Below are positions 46,105 through 54,911 of a DNA stretch of 64,000 bases, in pieces. How positions within the stretch are numbered: position 1 is the stretch's first letter; the number at the start of each line of letters is the position of its first letter. The position numbers and the translations under genes are program-made. Source of the DNA: Ramlibacter pinisoli (GTDB lineage: Bacteria; Pseudomonadota; Gammaproteobacteria; Burkholderiales; Burkholderiaceae_C). The notes beneath the pieces are model-generated. The model was given only the letters and a program-made list of their open reading frames with translations. It made no database searches and was not told the DNA's origin. The stretch spans positions 1,426,001 to 1,490,000 of the forward strand of contig NZ_WSEL01000003.1 in the NCBI RefSeq assembly GCF_009758015.1, read 5' to 3'.

Positions 46105-46215
46105 ATGTCCAGCCCCACCCCGGCGGCCGCCGCCGCTGTCTTCCTGGTCGCGATCAGTGGCTGGTGCGCCAGCCCGGCCCGCACGCCGGCACCGTCCATC
46201 GAGGACGCTTCATGA
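46105..46215 (+). CDS. Possible 36-aa leader-like ORF overlapping the FTR1 gene
   Basis: MSSPTPAAAAAVFLVAISGW and 16 further residues, with a short hydrophobic segment. Its stop overlaps the permease ATG (ATGA), which would couple their translation. No ribosome site stands out and no family is known; it may be chance. Confidence 0.3.
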   Translation: MSSPTPAAAAAVFLVAISGWCASPARTPAPSIEDAS

Positions 46216-48152
46216 ACGCATTCCGCGTGCTGCGGCGCCTGGCGCTGCTGCTCCTCCCCCTGCTCGTCGGCGTGTCGGCCCTGGCGGCCGCGGCCGACGA
46301 CGAGAAGGCCCAGACCATCATCCACATGCTGGACTACGTGGGCGTCGACTACCCCGACACCGTGCGCGACGGCCGGGTGCAGGACGCCGGCGAATACCAG
46401 GAACAGCGCGAATTCGCCGGCCAGGTCGTGGCCCTGCTGGAGCAGCTGCCGCCGGTCGCGGGCAAGGACGCTCTCCTGCAGCAGGCCCGCGCCCTCCTCG
46501 GCCGCATCAACGCCAAGGCACCGGGCGGCGAGGTGTCCGGCATCGCCCGCACCCTGGGCGCCGAGCTGGTCCGGTTGTACGGCGTGGCCGTGGCGCCCCG
46601 GCAGGCGCCCGACCTGGCGCGCGCCGCCACCCTGTTCCAGGCGCAGTGCGCGGCCTGCCACGGACCGCAAGGCCGCGGCGACGGGCCGGCGGCCAAGGAC
46701 CTGGACCCGGCGCCGAGCAACTTCCACGACGCCGCCCGCATGGACAAGCGCAGCGTCTACGGCCTGTACAACACCGTGACGCTGGGCGTGCGCGGAACGC
46801 CGATGCGCGCCTTCACCGAGCTGCCGGAGGCGGACCGCTGGGCCCTGGCATTCCTCGTGGCCGGACTGCGCCACGCGCCGGAGCGCCAGGCGCAGGGCGA
46901 GGCGCTGTGGCGCCAGGGCGTCGGCAAGGCCGAGATGGGCGACCTGCGCCGCCTGGTCACCACCACGCCGGCCGAGCAGGCGCGCACCAATGGACCCGAC
47001 CTGGGCGCGGTGCAGGCCTACCTGCTCGCCCATCCGGCCACCCTCGCCGGGGCAGGGCCGGCGCCGCTGGTGGTGGCGCGCCAGAAGCTGGCCGAGGCCC
47101 TGGCCGCCTACCGCGGCGGCGACCGTGCGGCCGCGCGCCAGCTCGGCATCACCGCCTACCTGGAGGGCTTCGAGCTGGTCGAGGCCGGCCTCGACAACGT
47201 GGACCCAGGCCTGCGCCAGAAGATCGAGCAGGCCATGATGGCCGTGCGCTCCGACATCGACGCGGCCCGCCCCGTCGCGGCGCTGGAGGCCCGCGTGCAG
47301 CAGGCGCTGACCCTGCTGGACGAGGCCGACCGCAAGCTCGCCGAGGGCGAGATGTCGCCCGCGACCGCCTTCACCAGCTCGCTGCTGATCCTGCTGCGCG
47401 AAGGCCTGGAGGCCATCCTGGTGCTGGCGGCCATCATCGCCTTCGTGCGCAAGACCGGCCGCACCGATGCGCTGCCCTACATCCACGCCGGCTGGGTGGC
47501 GGCCGTGCTGCTGGGCGTGGCCACCTGGTTCGCGGCCAACCGCTTCCTGTCCGTCTCGGGCGCCAGCCGCGAGCTGACCGAGGGCTTCTCGGCGCTGCTG
47601 GCGGCCGGCATGCTGCTGTATGTCGGCCTGTGGCTGCACAACCGCTCGCACGCGCAGGCCTGGCAGACCTTCATCCGCGACCAGGTCGCCGGCGCGCTGG
47701 CCAAGCGCACCCTGTGGGCGATGGCCAGCATCTCGTTCCTGGCCGTCTACCGGGAGCTGTTCGAGATCATCCTGTTCTACGAGACGCTGCTGGCGCAGGC
47801 CGGCGAGGCGCGCCGGCCGCATGTGCTGGGCGGCATCGGGGCCAGCCTGGTGCTGCTGGCGCTGTTCGGCGGCCTGATCCTGAAGTACAGCGTGCGGCTG
47901 CCGATCGGCCTGTTCTTCGCCGCCACCTCCTGGCTGCTGGTCCTGATGGCGGTGATCTTCGTCGGCCACGGCATCGCGGCGCTCCAGGAAGCGGGGCTGC
48001 TGACCTCGACGCCGATCGACTTCGTCGCGGTGCCGCTGCTGGGCGTGCATCCCAACCTGCAGGGCCTCGCCGCCCAGGGCGCGATGCTGGCGCTGACCGT
48101 GTGCGCGCTCCTGATGGGGCGACGCGCCCCCACCCGCCAACCGGGTCGGTGA
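46212..48152 (+). CDS. Cytochrome c/FTR1-family iron permease fusion
   Basis: A 646-aa membrane protein. Signal peptide (LALLLLPLLVGVSALA), then a periplasmic c-type haem domain with CAACH at residues 146-150, a helical linker and a seven-helix-type FTR1 permease. The permease has the two iron-passage motifs REGLE (396-400, LLREGLEAILVL) and RELFE (514-518, YRELFEIILF). The haem domain may oxidise Fe(II) before transport, as a ferroxidase does for yeast Ftr1 (inference). GAGG precedes the ATG at 46212. No EfeO or EfeB gene is nearby. Confidence 0.9.
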   Translation: MNAFRVLRRLALLLLPLLVGVSALAAAADDEKAQTIIHMLDYVGVDYPDTVRDGRVQDAGEYQEQREFAGQVVALLEQLPPVAGKDALLQQARALLGRINAKAPGGEVSGIARTLGAELVRLYGVAVAPRQAPDLARAATLFQAQCAACHGPQGRGDGPAAKDLDPAPSNFHDAARMDKRSVYGLYNTVTLGVRGTPMRAFTELPEADRWALAFLVAGLRHAPERQAQGEALWRQGVGKAEMGDLRRLVTTTPAEQARTNGPDLGAVQAYLLAHPATLAGAGPAPLVVARQKLAEALAAYRGGDRAAARQLGITAYLEGFELVEAGLDNVDPGLRQKIEQAMMAVRSDIDAARPVAALEARVQQALTLLDEADRKLAEGEMSPATAFTSSLLILLREGLEAILVLAAIIAFVRKTGRTDALPYIHAGWVAAVLLGVATWFAANRFLSVSGASRELTEGFSALLAAGMLLYVGLWLHNRSHAQAWQTFIRDQVAGALAKRTLWAMASISFLAVYRELFEIILFYETLLAQAGEARRPHVLGGIGASLVLLALFGGLILKYSVRLPIGLFFAATSWLLVLMAVIFVGHGIAALQEAGLLTSTPIDFVAVPLLGVHPNLQGLAAQGAMLALTVCALLMGRRAPTRQPGR

Positions 48153-48153
48153 T

Positions 48154-48546
48154 TCAGCGCGGCGCCACGTCCCAGACGTTGGCGCCCGCCTCGAAATCCG
48201 GCCGCTGCGGATTCACCACGCAGAACCGCTGGCCGGTCGGCGCCTCCATCACCCACCAGCGCTTCACGTGGGCGATGCGCCGGGCCCCCAGTGCCTCCAG
48301 CCGGGCGACCTCCGCGTCGATGTCGTCGGTCTCGATGTCGACGTGGACCCGGCTGGGATGGTCCACCGCCTGCACGAGGACGGCCACCTCCTGCGGCGGC
48401 GTCTCGAACTGGCGGTAGGCGGCGCCGTCCGGGGTCGCCAGCGGCCGGCTGGCCCAGCCCAGGGCCTGGGACCAGAAGCGCGCGGCCGCGTCCACGTCGT
48501 CGGTCTGGCAGTCGATCACGATGGTGCCCAGTCGGCTCTTGTGCAT
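48154..48546 (-). CDS. VOC-family (glyoxalase-fold) protein
   Basis: A 130-aa vicinal-oxygen-chelate protein: LGTIVIDCQTDDVDAAARFWSQALGW and RVHVDIETDDIDAEVARLEALGARRI are the two repeated modules, with a C-terminal GQRFCVVNPQ. Possible metal ligands are partly non-canonical, so it may be a binding protein (glyoxalase/bleomycin-resistance type). Stop is adjacent to the convergent iron permease stop. Confidence 0.85.
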   Translation of the reverse strand: MHKSRLGTIVIDCQTDDVDAAARFWSQALGWASRPLATPDGAAYRQFETPPQEVAVLVQAVDHPSRVHVDIETDDIDAEVARLEALGARRIAHVKRWWVMEAPTGQRFCVVNPQRPDFEAGANVWDVAPR

Positions 48547-48625
48547 GCAGGACTCCTGCGAGGTGGGTTGCCCGGCCCAGCATAGCGCCGGACCCGGGAC
48601 GCGTGGTGGCGTCGTCCGGCCGTGG

Positions 48626-49210
48626 CTAGCCGGGCGCGCGGCGCGCCTGCAGCAGCTGCTCCGCCTGCGCCAGCGCGTCCACCGTGTCGATGTCGATCAC
48701 CGTGCCCTGGTCGTCGACCTCGAGCCGGCGCACCGCATGCGCCTGGACGACCGGCGCGGCCCCCTGCGCCCCCGCCAGCGCCGCCAGTGCGTCGCCGCAG
48801 GCCGCCGCGAACGCGACCGGGTGGCCCTGCTGGCCCTGGTACACCGGCACCACGACCTCGGCACCGTCCGCCAGTGCCTGCGCCACCCGCAACAGGGTTC
48901 CGACGCGCACCAGCGGCAGGTCGCCCGGCAACACCAGCCAGCCAACCGCATCGCGCGTCGCGCGCACCGCCGCGGCGATCGAATCGCCCATGCCGGGATG
49001 GCCGGCGTCCTCGACATGGAATTGCAGGCCGCTGGCGCGCACGGCGTCCAGCGTGTGGTCCAGCACCGGCTTGCCGGCCAGCAGGGCCTGCAGCTTGGGC
49101 CCCTGCCCGCCGGAAGCGAGGAAGCGCTCGCCCCGGCCCGAGGCGAGCACCAGCACGACGGGGCCGGCCGGCGCGGGGCGGTCCTCGCCATTGACGTTGA
49201 GCGTTGCCAT
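48626..49210 (-). CDS. MobA/MocA-like nucleotidyltransferase
   Basis: A 194-aa NTP-transferase: [18 protein letters not shown] (LxxGxGxR nucleotide loop), [12 protein letters not shown] (metal Asp), [17 protein letters not shown]. This pattern fits the MocA/MobA group that adds CMP or GMP to molybdopterin; a molybdoenzyme occurs 6 kb away. GAGGAGG precedes the ATG at 49210. Specificity is inference. Confidence 0.82.
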   Translation of the reverse strand: MATLNVNGEDRPAPAGPVVLVLASGRGERFLASGGQGPKLQALLAGKPVLDHTLDAVRASGLQFHVEDAGHPGMGDSIAAAVRATRDAVGWLVLPGDLPLVRVGTLLRVAQALADGAEVVVPVYQGQQGHPVAFAAACGDALAALAGAQGAAPVVQAHAVRRLEVDDQGTVIDIDTVDALAQAEQLLQARRAPG

Positions 49211-49308
49211 GCAGCGCCTCCTCTGCGTGGATGGGACGGGGCGCACTGTACTGCGGCAGAGTCTCCCCCGCCACCGGCGGGGTGCCACACGGGTGCAACA
49301 ATCCGGGC

Positions 49309-49956
49309 ATGAGCACGACGTCGAGCCACATCGCCGCCCTTCGCAAGAGCTACGAGAAGGCGGAGCTGAGCGAGGACCACAGCCAGGCCGATCCGCTGAA
49401 GCAGTTCGACCAGTGGCTGGGCGAGGCCATCGCGGGCGAGGTGCCCGAACCCAATGCCATGACGCTGGCCACGGTCGGCGGCGACCTGCGGCCCAGCACG
49501 CGCATCGTGCTGATCAAGGGCTACGACGAGCGCGGGCTGGTCTGGTACACCAACTACGAGAGCCGCAAGGGCCGCGACCTGGCGGGCAATCCCTACGCCG
49601 CCCTGCAGTTCCACTGGGTCGAGCTGGAACGGGTGGTGCGCATCGAGGGCCACGTCGAGAAGACCAGCGCGCCGGAGAGCGACGCCTACTTCGCCAGCCG
49701 CCCGCTCGATTCGCGCATCGGCGCCTGGGCCAGCCCGCAGAGCGAGGTGATCGCCAGCCGCTCGGTGCTGGTGACCAACGCGGCGAAGTACGGCGCCCAG
49801 TTCCTGCTGCACCCGCCGCGCCCGCCGCACTGGGGCGGCTACCGGCTGGTGCCGGACGAATGGCAGTTCTGGCAGGGCCGCAAGAGCCGCCTGCACGACC
49901 GGCTGCGCTACACCCGCGAGGGCGCGGGCTGGCTGCGCGAGCGGCTGGCGCCCTGA
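49309..49956 (+). CDS. pdxH: Pyridoxine/pyridoxamine 5'-phosphate oxidase
   Basis: FMN enzyme that makes pyridoxal 5'-phosphate, 215 aa. Landmarks: [83 protein letters not shown] and the C-terminal [16 protein letters not shown], all as in PdxH. The ATG at 49309 matches the family N-terminus. Confidence 0.96.
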   Translation: MSTTSSHIAALRKSYEKAELSEDHSQADPLKQFDQWLGEAIAGEVPEPNAMTLATVGGDLRPSTRIVLIKGYDERGLVWYTNYESRKGRDLAGNPYAALQFHWVELERVVRIEGHVEKTSAPESDAYFASRPLDSRIGAWASPQSEVIASRSVLVTNAAKYGAQFLLHPPRPPHWGGYRLVPDEWQFWQGRKSRLHDRLRYTREGAGWLRERLAP

Positions 49957-49970
49957 CCCGCGAGGACGCG

Positions 49971-50495
49971 ATGCACCAATCCACCATTGGACTGCTGGCG
50001 CTGGCACTGGCGGCCGCCGGCGCGCACGCGGCCGACACGGGCCACGCCGGACATGCAGGCCACGACCACGCCGGCCACCATGCCGGCGCCGCACAGACCG
50101 ACTGGGGCCGCCCCGGCAACGCCAAGGCCGTGACGCGCACCATCGACATCACCATGACCGATGCCATGCGCTTCACGCCCGACCGGCTGGAGATCCGCCA
50201 GGGCGAGACGGTACGCCTGCGCGTGCGCAACGCCGGCAAGCTCGACCACGAACTGGTGCTGGGCACCCGGCCGGCGCTGGAGGCGCATGCCGCGCAGATG
50301 CAGCAGGCCGCCCCCATGGTCCACCACGAGGACGAGGCCGGCGTCGAGGTCAAGCCTGGCCGCCGCGGCGAGCTGGTGTGGCACTTCAACCGTGCCGGCG
50401 ACTTCCACTACGCCTGCCTGCTGCCGGGGCACTACCAGGCCGGCATGATCGGCTCGCTGCGGGTCGTGCCCGCCGGCAAGGAATCCCCGCGCTGA
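49971..50495 (+). CDS. Cupredoxin-domain periplasmic protein
   Basis: A 174-aa exported blue-copper-like protein. Signal peptide ends near AHAADT, followed by a His/Gly-rich linker (HAGHAGHDHAGHHAG). The cupredoxin core has candidate copper ligands His93 (LDHELVLG), Cys149, His154 and Met159 (YACLLPGHYQAGM). It lies 14 bp after pdxH and next to a copper-resistance cluster, so periplasmic copper binding is likely (inference). Confidence 0.87.
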   Translation: MHQSTIGLLALALAAAGAHAADTGHAGHAGHDHAGHHAGAAQTDWGRPGNAKAVTRTIDITMTDAMRFTPDRLEIRQGETVRLRVRNAGKLDHELVLGTRPALEAHAAQMQQAAPMVHHEDEAGVEVKPGRRGELVWHFNRAGDFHYACLLPGHYQAGMIGSLRVVPAGKESPR

Positions 50496-50520
50496 GCGGT
50501 CGCGCCGGGGGCCTGGCCCC

Positions 50521-51417
50521 TCAGGCCAGCTGCAGGCCGCGCAGGCCCTCGTAGCAGACCACCAGGCCCACCACGCCGATCAGCGCCGCCGACACCAGCG
50601 GCGCGCGCTGGGCGAAGGCGCCGAACCCGCCCCAGCGCCCGGACACGCGGCGCACGCTCCAGGCGGCCAGCGCACCCGAGGCCACCAGCGTCAGGGCCAG
50701 GCCGATGCTGAAGCACAGCACCAGCGCGGCCCCCAGGGTCATCTGCTTGAGCTGGAGGCACAGCAGCAGCACGGTGATGGACGCCGGGCACGGGATCAGC
50801 CCGCCGGTCAGGCCGAACAGCACGATCTGCCCGGTGGTCACCTGGCGGCCGCTGAAGCGGCGCTGGATGTCCTCGGCATGGGCGCGCTCGTGGGCATCGG
50901 CGTAGCCGTCCCCGGCCTGATCCGGCACGGCGTCGTGGGCGTGATCGGAATGGTGGTCGTGGCCATGATCGTGGTGGCCGTCGTGGTGGTGGCCGTCGTG
51001 GTGGTGGCCGTCGTGGTGGTGGTCGTGCCCGGGTCCGTGGCCGTGGCCGTGGGCGTGGCCATGGGCGTGGTGCGCCGGCCTGCGCGGCCAGGTGCGCCAC
51101 AGCATCCAGGCCGCCACCACCAGGATCAGGATGCCGGACGCCAGCTCGAAATAGGGCTCGGACGTGGTCGCGTCCCATTCGCGGCCCAGGTACAGGCCAC
51201 CCAGCGCGACCGCCCACACCACGGCCGTGTGCGAGACCGTGGCCGCGAGCCCCAGCAGCACCGCCTGCCCGACGGTGCCGCGCACGGCCACGATGAAGGC
51301 CGCCATCATGGTCTTGGAGTGGCCCGGCTCCAGGCCGTGCAGCGCCCCCAGCAGGATGGCGCTGGGCACGAACAGCCAGGCATTGCCCTGCTGCAGCAGG
51401 CTGGCGAAGTCGGTCAT
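50521..51417 (-). CDS. NicO/RcnA-family metal transporter with His-rich loop
   Basis: A 298-aa inner-membrane transporter of the nickel/cobalt (NicO, RcnA/HoxN-like) family. The motif LHGLEPGHSK (27-35) and the second half FGLTGGLIPCPASITVLLL are typical. Between them lies a His/Asp-rich loop (about 116-161). It overlaps the CopZ-like gene by 4 nt (ATGA) and shares a copper-type regulatory region with copA, so copper, nickel or cobalt could be exported. Confidence 0.87.
   Translation of the reverse strand: MTDFASLLQQGNAWLFVPSAILLGALHGLEPGHSKTMMAAFIVAVRGTVGQAVLLGLAATVSHTAVVWAVALGGLYLGREWDATTSEPYFELASGILILVVAAWMLWRTWPRRPAHHAHGHAHGHGHGPGHDHHHDGHHHDGHHHDGHHDHGHDHHSDHAHDAVPDQAGDGYADAHERAHAEDIQRRFSGRQVTTGQIVLFGLTGGLIPCPASITVLLLCLQLKQMTLGAALVLCFSIGLALTLVASGALAAWSVRRVSGRWGGFGAFAQRAPLVSAALIGVVGLVVCYEGLRGLQLA
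50971..51015. repeat. 15-bp tandem repeat in the His-rich loop
   Basis: Three exact copies of GTGGTGGCCGTCGTG encode, on the minus strand, HDGHH units of the metal-binding loop. Such a repeat can change length by slippage without shifting the frame. Confidence 0.85.
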
Positions 51418-51608
51418 CCGGCGGGCGTGTAGCCGGCCTCGGTCAGCGCGGCCGCGAAGCGCTCGCGCGGCTGGGCCGACTCCACCTGGGCCTCCTTGCG
51501 CGCCAGGTCGACCTCGACCCGGGCCTGGGGATCGACCTCGTGGACGGCCTCGGTCACGGCCTGGACGCAGTGGCCGCAGCTCATGGCGGGAAGCTTGAAT
51601 GCATGCAT
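51414..51608 (-). CDS. CopZ-like heavy-metal-associated domain protein
   Basis: A 64-aa HMA-fold metallochaperone: AFKLPAMSCGHCVQAVTEAVHEVDPQA, with the metal site MSCGHC near residues 9-14. Probably delivers Cu(I). TGGAG precedes the ATG. It starts a leftward two-gene unit with the NicO transporter and is divergent from copA across a 151-bp regulatory gap. Confidence 0.92.
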   Translation of the reverse strand: MHAFKLPAMSCGHCVQAVTEAVHEVDPQARVEVDLARKEAQVESAQPRERFAAALTEAGYTPAG

Positions 51609-51640
51609 GGTTCACTCCAATGGTAGTGCGCGCAGCCCTC

Positions 51641-51671
51641 ACGGTGGGGCTTGCCACTGGGACAAGGTCAA
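51641..51671 (-). promoter_or_regulatory. CueR-type operator/promoter for the CopZ-NicO unit
   Basis: On the minus strand TTGACC (51671-51666) overlaps a dyad ACCTTGTC-N5-GGCAAGCC (51668-51648), similar to the copA site but less symmetric. A 19-bp spacer leads to a poor -10 (CACCGT). MerR-family promoters typically have such long spacers. Confidence 0.5.
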
Positions 51672-51722
51672 CCGCTTCCGGCCGGCAACCCTGGCCCATC
51701 CGGGGGCATCGCCGGCCACGGC

Positions 51723-51753
51723 TTGACCCTGCCATCATGGCAAGGTTCAGACT
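51723..51753 (+). promoter_or_regulatory. CueR-type operator/promoter of copA
   Basis: TTGACC (51723-51728), a 19-bp spacer and CAGACT (51748-51753) enclose a 21-bp dyad ACCCTGCC-N5-GGCAAGGT (51726-51746). Long spacer and dyad are the layout known for CueR-activated copper promoters, and cueR itself lies downstream. The predicted start of transcription falls at or very near the copA ATG. Confidence 0.72.
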
Positions 51754-51759
51754 TGCACC

Positions 51760-53964
51760 ATGACCACCGCCACCCTTCCCCGCTCCGCCGAGCTGGCGCC
51801 CGTGCGGCTGCAGATCGAAGGCATGACCTGCGCCTCCTGCGTCAACCGGGTCGAGAAGGCCTTGAAGAAGGTGCCCGGCGTGGCCGGGGCCGAGGTCAAC
51901 CTGGCCACCGAGACGGCCGAGGTGTCGCTGGCGCAACCGGCCGCCGACCCGGCGGCACTGTCGGCGGCGGTCGCCAGGGCCGGCTACCACGCCACCGTGC
52001 TGGCCGACCCGGTCACCGCGCCGCCGGCGGCTGGCGGCGCAAGCGCATGGCCGGTGGCGCTCGCGGCCGCGCTGTCCCTGCCCTTCGTGCTGCAGATGGC
52101 CGGCATGGCGCTCGGCCGCGATGCGGCCCTGCCGGGCTGGTGGCAGTGGGCACTGGCGACACCGGTGCAGTTCTGGCTCGGGGCGCGCTTCTACCGCGCC
52201 GGCTGGGCGGCCCTGCGCGCCGGCAGCGGCAACATGGACCTGCTGGTGGCGCTGGGCACCACGGCCGGTTACGGCCTGAGCGTCTGGCTGCTGCTGGCCC
52301 ACGGCGCCGGGCACGCCCACCTCTATTTCGAGGCCTCGGCGGTCGTCATCACGCTAGTGCTGCTGGGCAAGTGGCTGGAGGGCCGGGCCAAGCGCCAGGC
52401 CACCGCCGCCATCCGGGCGCTGCAGGCCCTGCGGCCCGAGACCGCGCGCGTCCAGCGCGACGGCGCCGAGGTCGACGTGCCGCTCGCGCGGCTGGCCGTC
52501 GGTGACCGCCTCGTGGTGCGGCCCGGCGAGCGCGTGCCGGCCGACGGCGTCGTCGTCGAGGGCAGCAGCCATGTCGACGAGTCGCTCATCACCGGCGAGA
52601 GCCTGCCGGTGGCGCGCCATGCCGGCGACCCCGTCACGGGCGGCGCCGTCAACGGCGAGGGCCTGCTGGTGGTGCGGGCCACCGCGCTCGGCGCCGAAAG
52701 CACGCTGGCGCGCATCGTGCGCCTGGTCGAATCGGCGCAGGCCCGCAAGGCGCCGATCCAGCGGCTGGTCGACCGCGTCAGCGCCATCTTCGTGCCGGTC
52801 GTGGTCGCGATCGCGGCGGTCGCGCTGCTCGGGTGGGGGCTGGCCACCGGGGATTGGGCCAGCGCCATCCTGCATGCGGTGGCGGTGCTGGTCATCGCCT
52901 GCCCCTGCGCGCTGGGGCTGGCGACGCCGGCGGCCATCATGGCCGGCACCGGCGTGGCGGCCCGGCGCGGCCTGCTGATCCAGGACGCCGAGGCGCTGGA
53001 GCTCGCGCACCGGGTCGACCTGGTGGCCTTCGACAAGACCGGCACGCTCACCGAGGGCAAGCCACGCCTGGTGCTGGCCGACGCCGCGGACGGCGACCGC
53101 GCCGGCCTGCTGCGCCTGGCCGCGGGATTGCAGGCCGGCAGCGAGCATCCGCTGGCGCGCGCCGTGCTCGCCGCCGCCCGCGACGAGGCGCTGGTGGCGC
53201 CACCGGCCGAAAGCGTGCAGGCGGTGGCCGGCCGTGGCGTCGCCGGCTGCGTGGACGGCCGCGAGCTGCGCCTGGGCAGTTCGCCCTGGATGGCGGAGCT
53301 GGGCGTGGCGACCGAGCCCCTGGCGGCGGCGGCGGCGCAGGCCCAGGCCGACGGCCGCACCGTGTCGTGGCTGGCCGAGGTCAGCGCCACGCCGCGGCTG
53401 CTGGGCCTGCTCGCCTTCGGCGACACGCTCAAGGCCGGCGCCCGCGACGCCATCGATGCGCTGCACGCGCAGGGCATCCGCACGGTGCTGGTCTCGGGCG
53501 ACAACGCCGGCGCCGCGCGTGCCGTGGGCGGCGCGCTGGGCATCGACGAGGTGCACGCCGAGGTGCTGCCGCAGGACAAGGCCGCCCTGGTGGCGTCGCT
53601 CAAGGCCGGCGGGCACACGGTGGCCATGGTGGGCGACGGCATCAACGATGCGCCCGCGCTCGCCGCGGCCGACGTCGGCATCGCGATGTCGACCGGCACC
53701 GACGTGGCGATGCACGCGGCCGGCATCACGCTGATGCGCGGCGACCCGCGGCTGGTGGCCGACGCGCTCGACATCTCGCGGCGCACGGCGGCCAAGATCC
53801 GGCAGAACCTGTTCTGGGCCTTCGTCTACAACGTGGTCGGCATCCCGCTGGCCGCGCTGGGCTGGCTGAACCCCGTGATCGCCGGCGCCGCCATGGCCTT
53901 CAGCAGCGTCAGCGTGATCGGCAATGCGCTGCTGCTGCGGCGCTGGAAGGGAGTTGCGCGATGA
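51760..53964 (+). CDS. copA: Copper-exporting P1B-type ATPase
   Basis: Cu(I)-pumping ATPase of 734 aa. One N-terminal HMA domain (GMTCASC, Cys24 and Cys27), eight-helix core with CPC at 381-383 ([11 protein letters not shown]), phosphorylation DKTGTLTEG (Asp425) and hinge [10 protein letters not shown]. Also visible: TGES actuator loop. CueR operator just upstream. The ATG is only 6 nt after the -10 element, so its mRNA may be leaderless. Overlaps cueR by 4 nt. Confidence 0.97.
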   Translation: MTTATLPRSAELAPVRLQIEGMTCASCVNRVEKALKKVPGVAGAEVNLATETAEVSLAQPAADPAALSAAVARAGYHATVLADPVTAPPAAGGASAWPVALAAALSLPFVLQMAGMALGRDAALPGWWQWALATPVQFWLGARFYRAGWAALRAGSGNMDLLVALGTTAGYGLSVWLLLAHGAGHAHLYFEASAVVITLVLLGKWLEGRAKRQATAAIRALQALRPETARVQRDGAEVDVPLARLAVGDRLVVRPGERVPADGVVVEGSSHVDESLITGESLPVARHAGDPVTGGAVNGEGLLVVRATALGAESTLARIVRLVESAQARKAPIQRLVDRVSAIFVPVVVAIAAVALLGWGLATGDWASAILHAVAVLVIACPCALGLATPAAIMAGTGVAARRGLLIQDAEALELAHRVDLVAFDKTGTLTEGKPRLVLADAADGDRAGLLRLAAGLQAGSEHPLARAVLAAARDEALVAPPAESVQAVAGRGVAGCVDGRELRLGSSPWMAELGVATEPLAAAAAQAQADGRTVSWLAEVSATPRLLGLLAFGDTLKAGARDAIDALHAQGIRTVLVSGDNAGAARAVGGALGIDEVHAEVLPQDKAALVASLKAGGHTVAMVGDGINDAPALAAADVGIAMSTGTDVAMHAAGITLMRGDPRLVADALDISRRTAAKIRQNLFWAFVYNVVGIPLAALGWLNPVIAGAAMAFSSVSVIGNALLLRRWKGVAR

Positions 53965-54389
53965 GCGAGGGGCAGTTCAACATCGGCGAGGCGGCGCGCC
54001 GCTCGGGCGTGTCGGCCAAGATGGCGCGGCACTACGAATCGCTGGGCCTGCTGCCGGCGGTGCACCGCACCGAGGCCGGCTACCGCCAGTACGGCGAGCG
54101 CGAGGTGCACACGCTGCGCTTCATCCGCCGCGCGCGCGACCTCGGCTTCTCGATGGACGAGATCGGGCAGCTGCTCAAGCTGTGGCAGAACCGTCGCCGC
54201 TCCAGCGCCGAGGTGCGGCGCATCGCCAGCCGTCACGTGGACGAGCTGGCGCGCAAGCTGGCCGAGATGGAGGCGATGAAGCGCTCGCTCGAGCACCTGA
54301 TCCACTGCTGCCACGGCGACGAGCGCCCGGACTGCCCCATCCTGGACGAACTGGGCACCGGCACGCACAGCCACCGCGAGCACGCCTGA
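53961..54389 (+). CDS. cueR: MerR-family copper-responsive regulator
   Basis: A 142-aa CueR-like activator. N-terminal MerR helix-turn-helix ([26 protein letters not shown]), dimer helix, then metal-loop cysteines Cys117 and Cys125 (CHGDERPDC), eight apart as in CueR, with an additional Cys116. Its ATG overlaps the copA stop (ATGA). It probably activates copA and the divergent CopZ-NicO unit. Confidence 0.93.
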   Translation: MSEGQFNIGEAARRSGVSAKMARHYESLGLLPAVHRTEAGYRQYGEREVHTLRFIRRARDLGFSMDEIGQLLKLWQNRRRSSAEVRRIASRHVDELARKLAEMEAMKRSLEHLIHCCHGDERPDCPILDELGTGTHSHREHA

Positions 54390-54528
54390 GGCGGCAAGTC
54401 CCGCCGGCGGCCGGGACATGCGGCCACGCGCCGGTGCGCGGCAGCCCGACAGACGATCCCAGACCTCTCCGACATGGCCGCAGCGCGACCGGCGCTGTGA
54501 TGACGGGATCGATCCCAGGAGAACGAGC

Positions 54529-54891
54529 ATGAAGCTGTACACCGCCGCCGCCGCGTTGCTGCTGGCCGCCCCGCTGGCCATGGCGCAGTCCACCACCCCG
54601 CCACCGCAGAATGACACCATCGGCAAGAAGGCCGACCGTGCCTTCGACCGCGCCGAGGACACCACCTCCCGCACCGTCAACCCGCCGCCCGGCGAGCCCA
54701 GCCTGGGCAAGAAGGCCGGCAACGTGTTCGACCGCATGGAGGCCGGCACCAAACGGATGTGGGACAACGTCACCGGCAAGAAGGACACGACCGCGCCGGC
54801 CCGCGTCGACAACGGCCCGTCCGATTCGCACGCGATGGGCGCGCCGGCGGCCGACCCGACGGTGCCGCGCCGCGCCGACACCAGCCGCTGA
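54529..54891 (+). CDS. Small periplasmic protein with internal repeat
   Basis: A 120-aa exported protein with signal peptide (MKLYTAAAALLLAAPLAMAQ) and two related segments, IGKKADRAFDRAEDTTSRTV and LGKKAGNVFDRMEAG, followed by TTAPARVDNGPSDSHAMGAP. Highly charged and probably disordered or helical; function unknown. AGGAG precedes the ATG. It is downstream of cueR by 139 bp. Confidence 0.75.
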   Translation: MKLYTAAAALLLAAPLAMAQSTTPPPQNDTIGKKADRAFDRAEDTTSRTVNPPPGEPSLGKKAGNVFDRMEAGTKRMWDNVTGKKDTTAPARVDNGPSDSHAMGAPAADPTVPRRADTSR

Positions 54892-54911
54892 CCGGGCAAC
54901 GGACGGCGGGC

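Noticed and set aside
50940..51070. CRISPR-like short repeats
   Set aside because: The repeats are in-frame codons for a His-rich protein loop, with no spacers.
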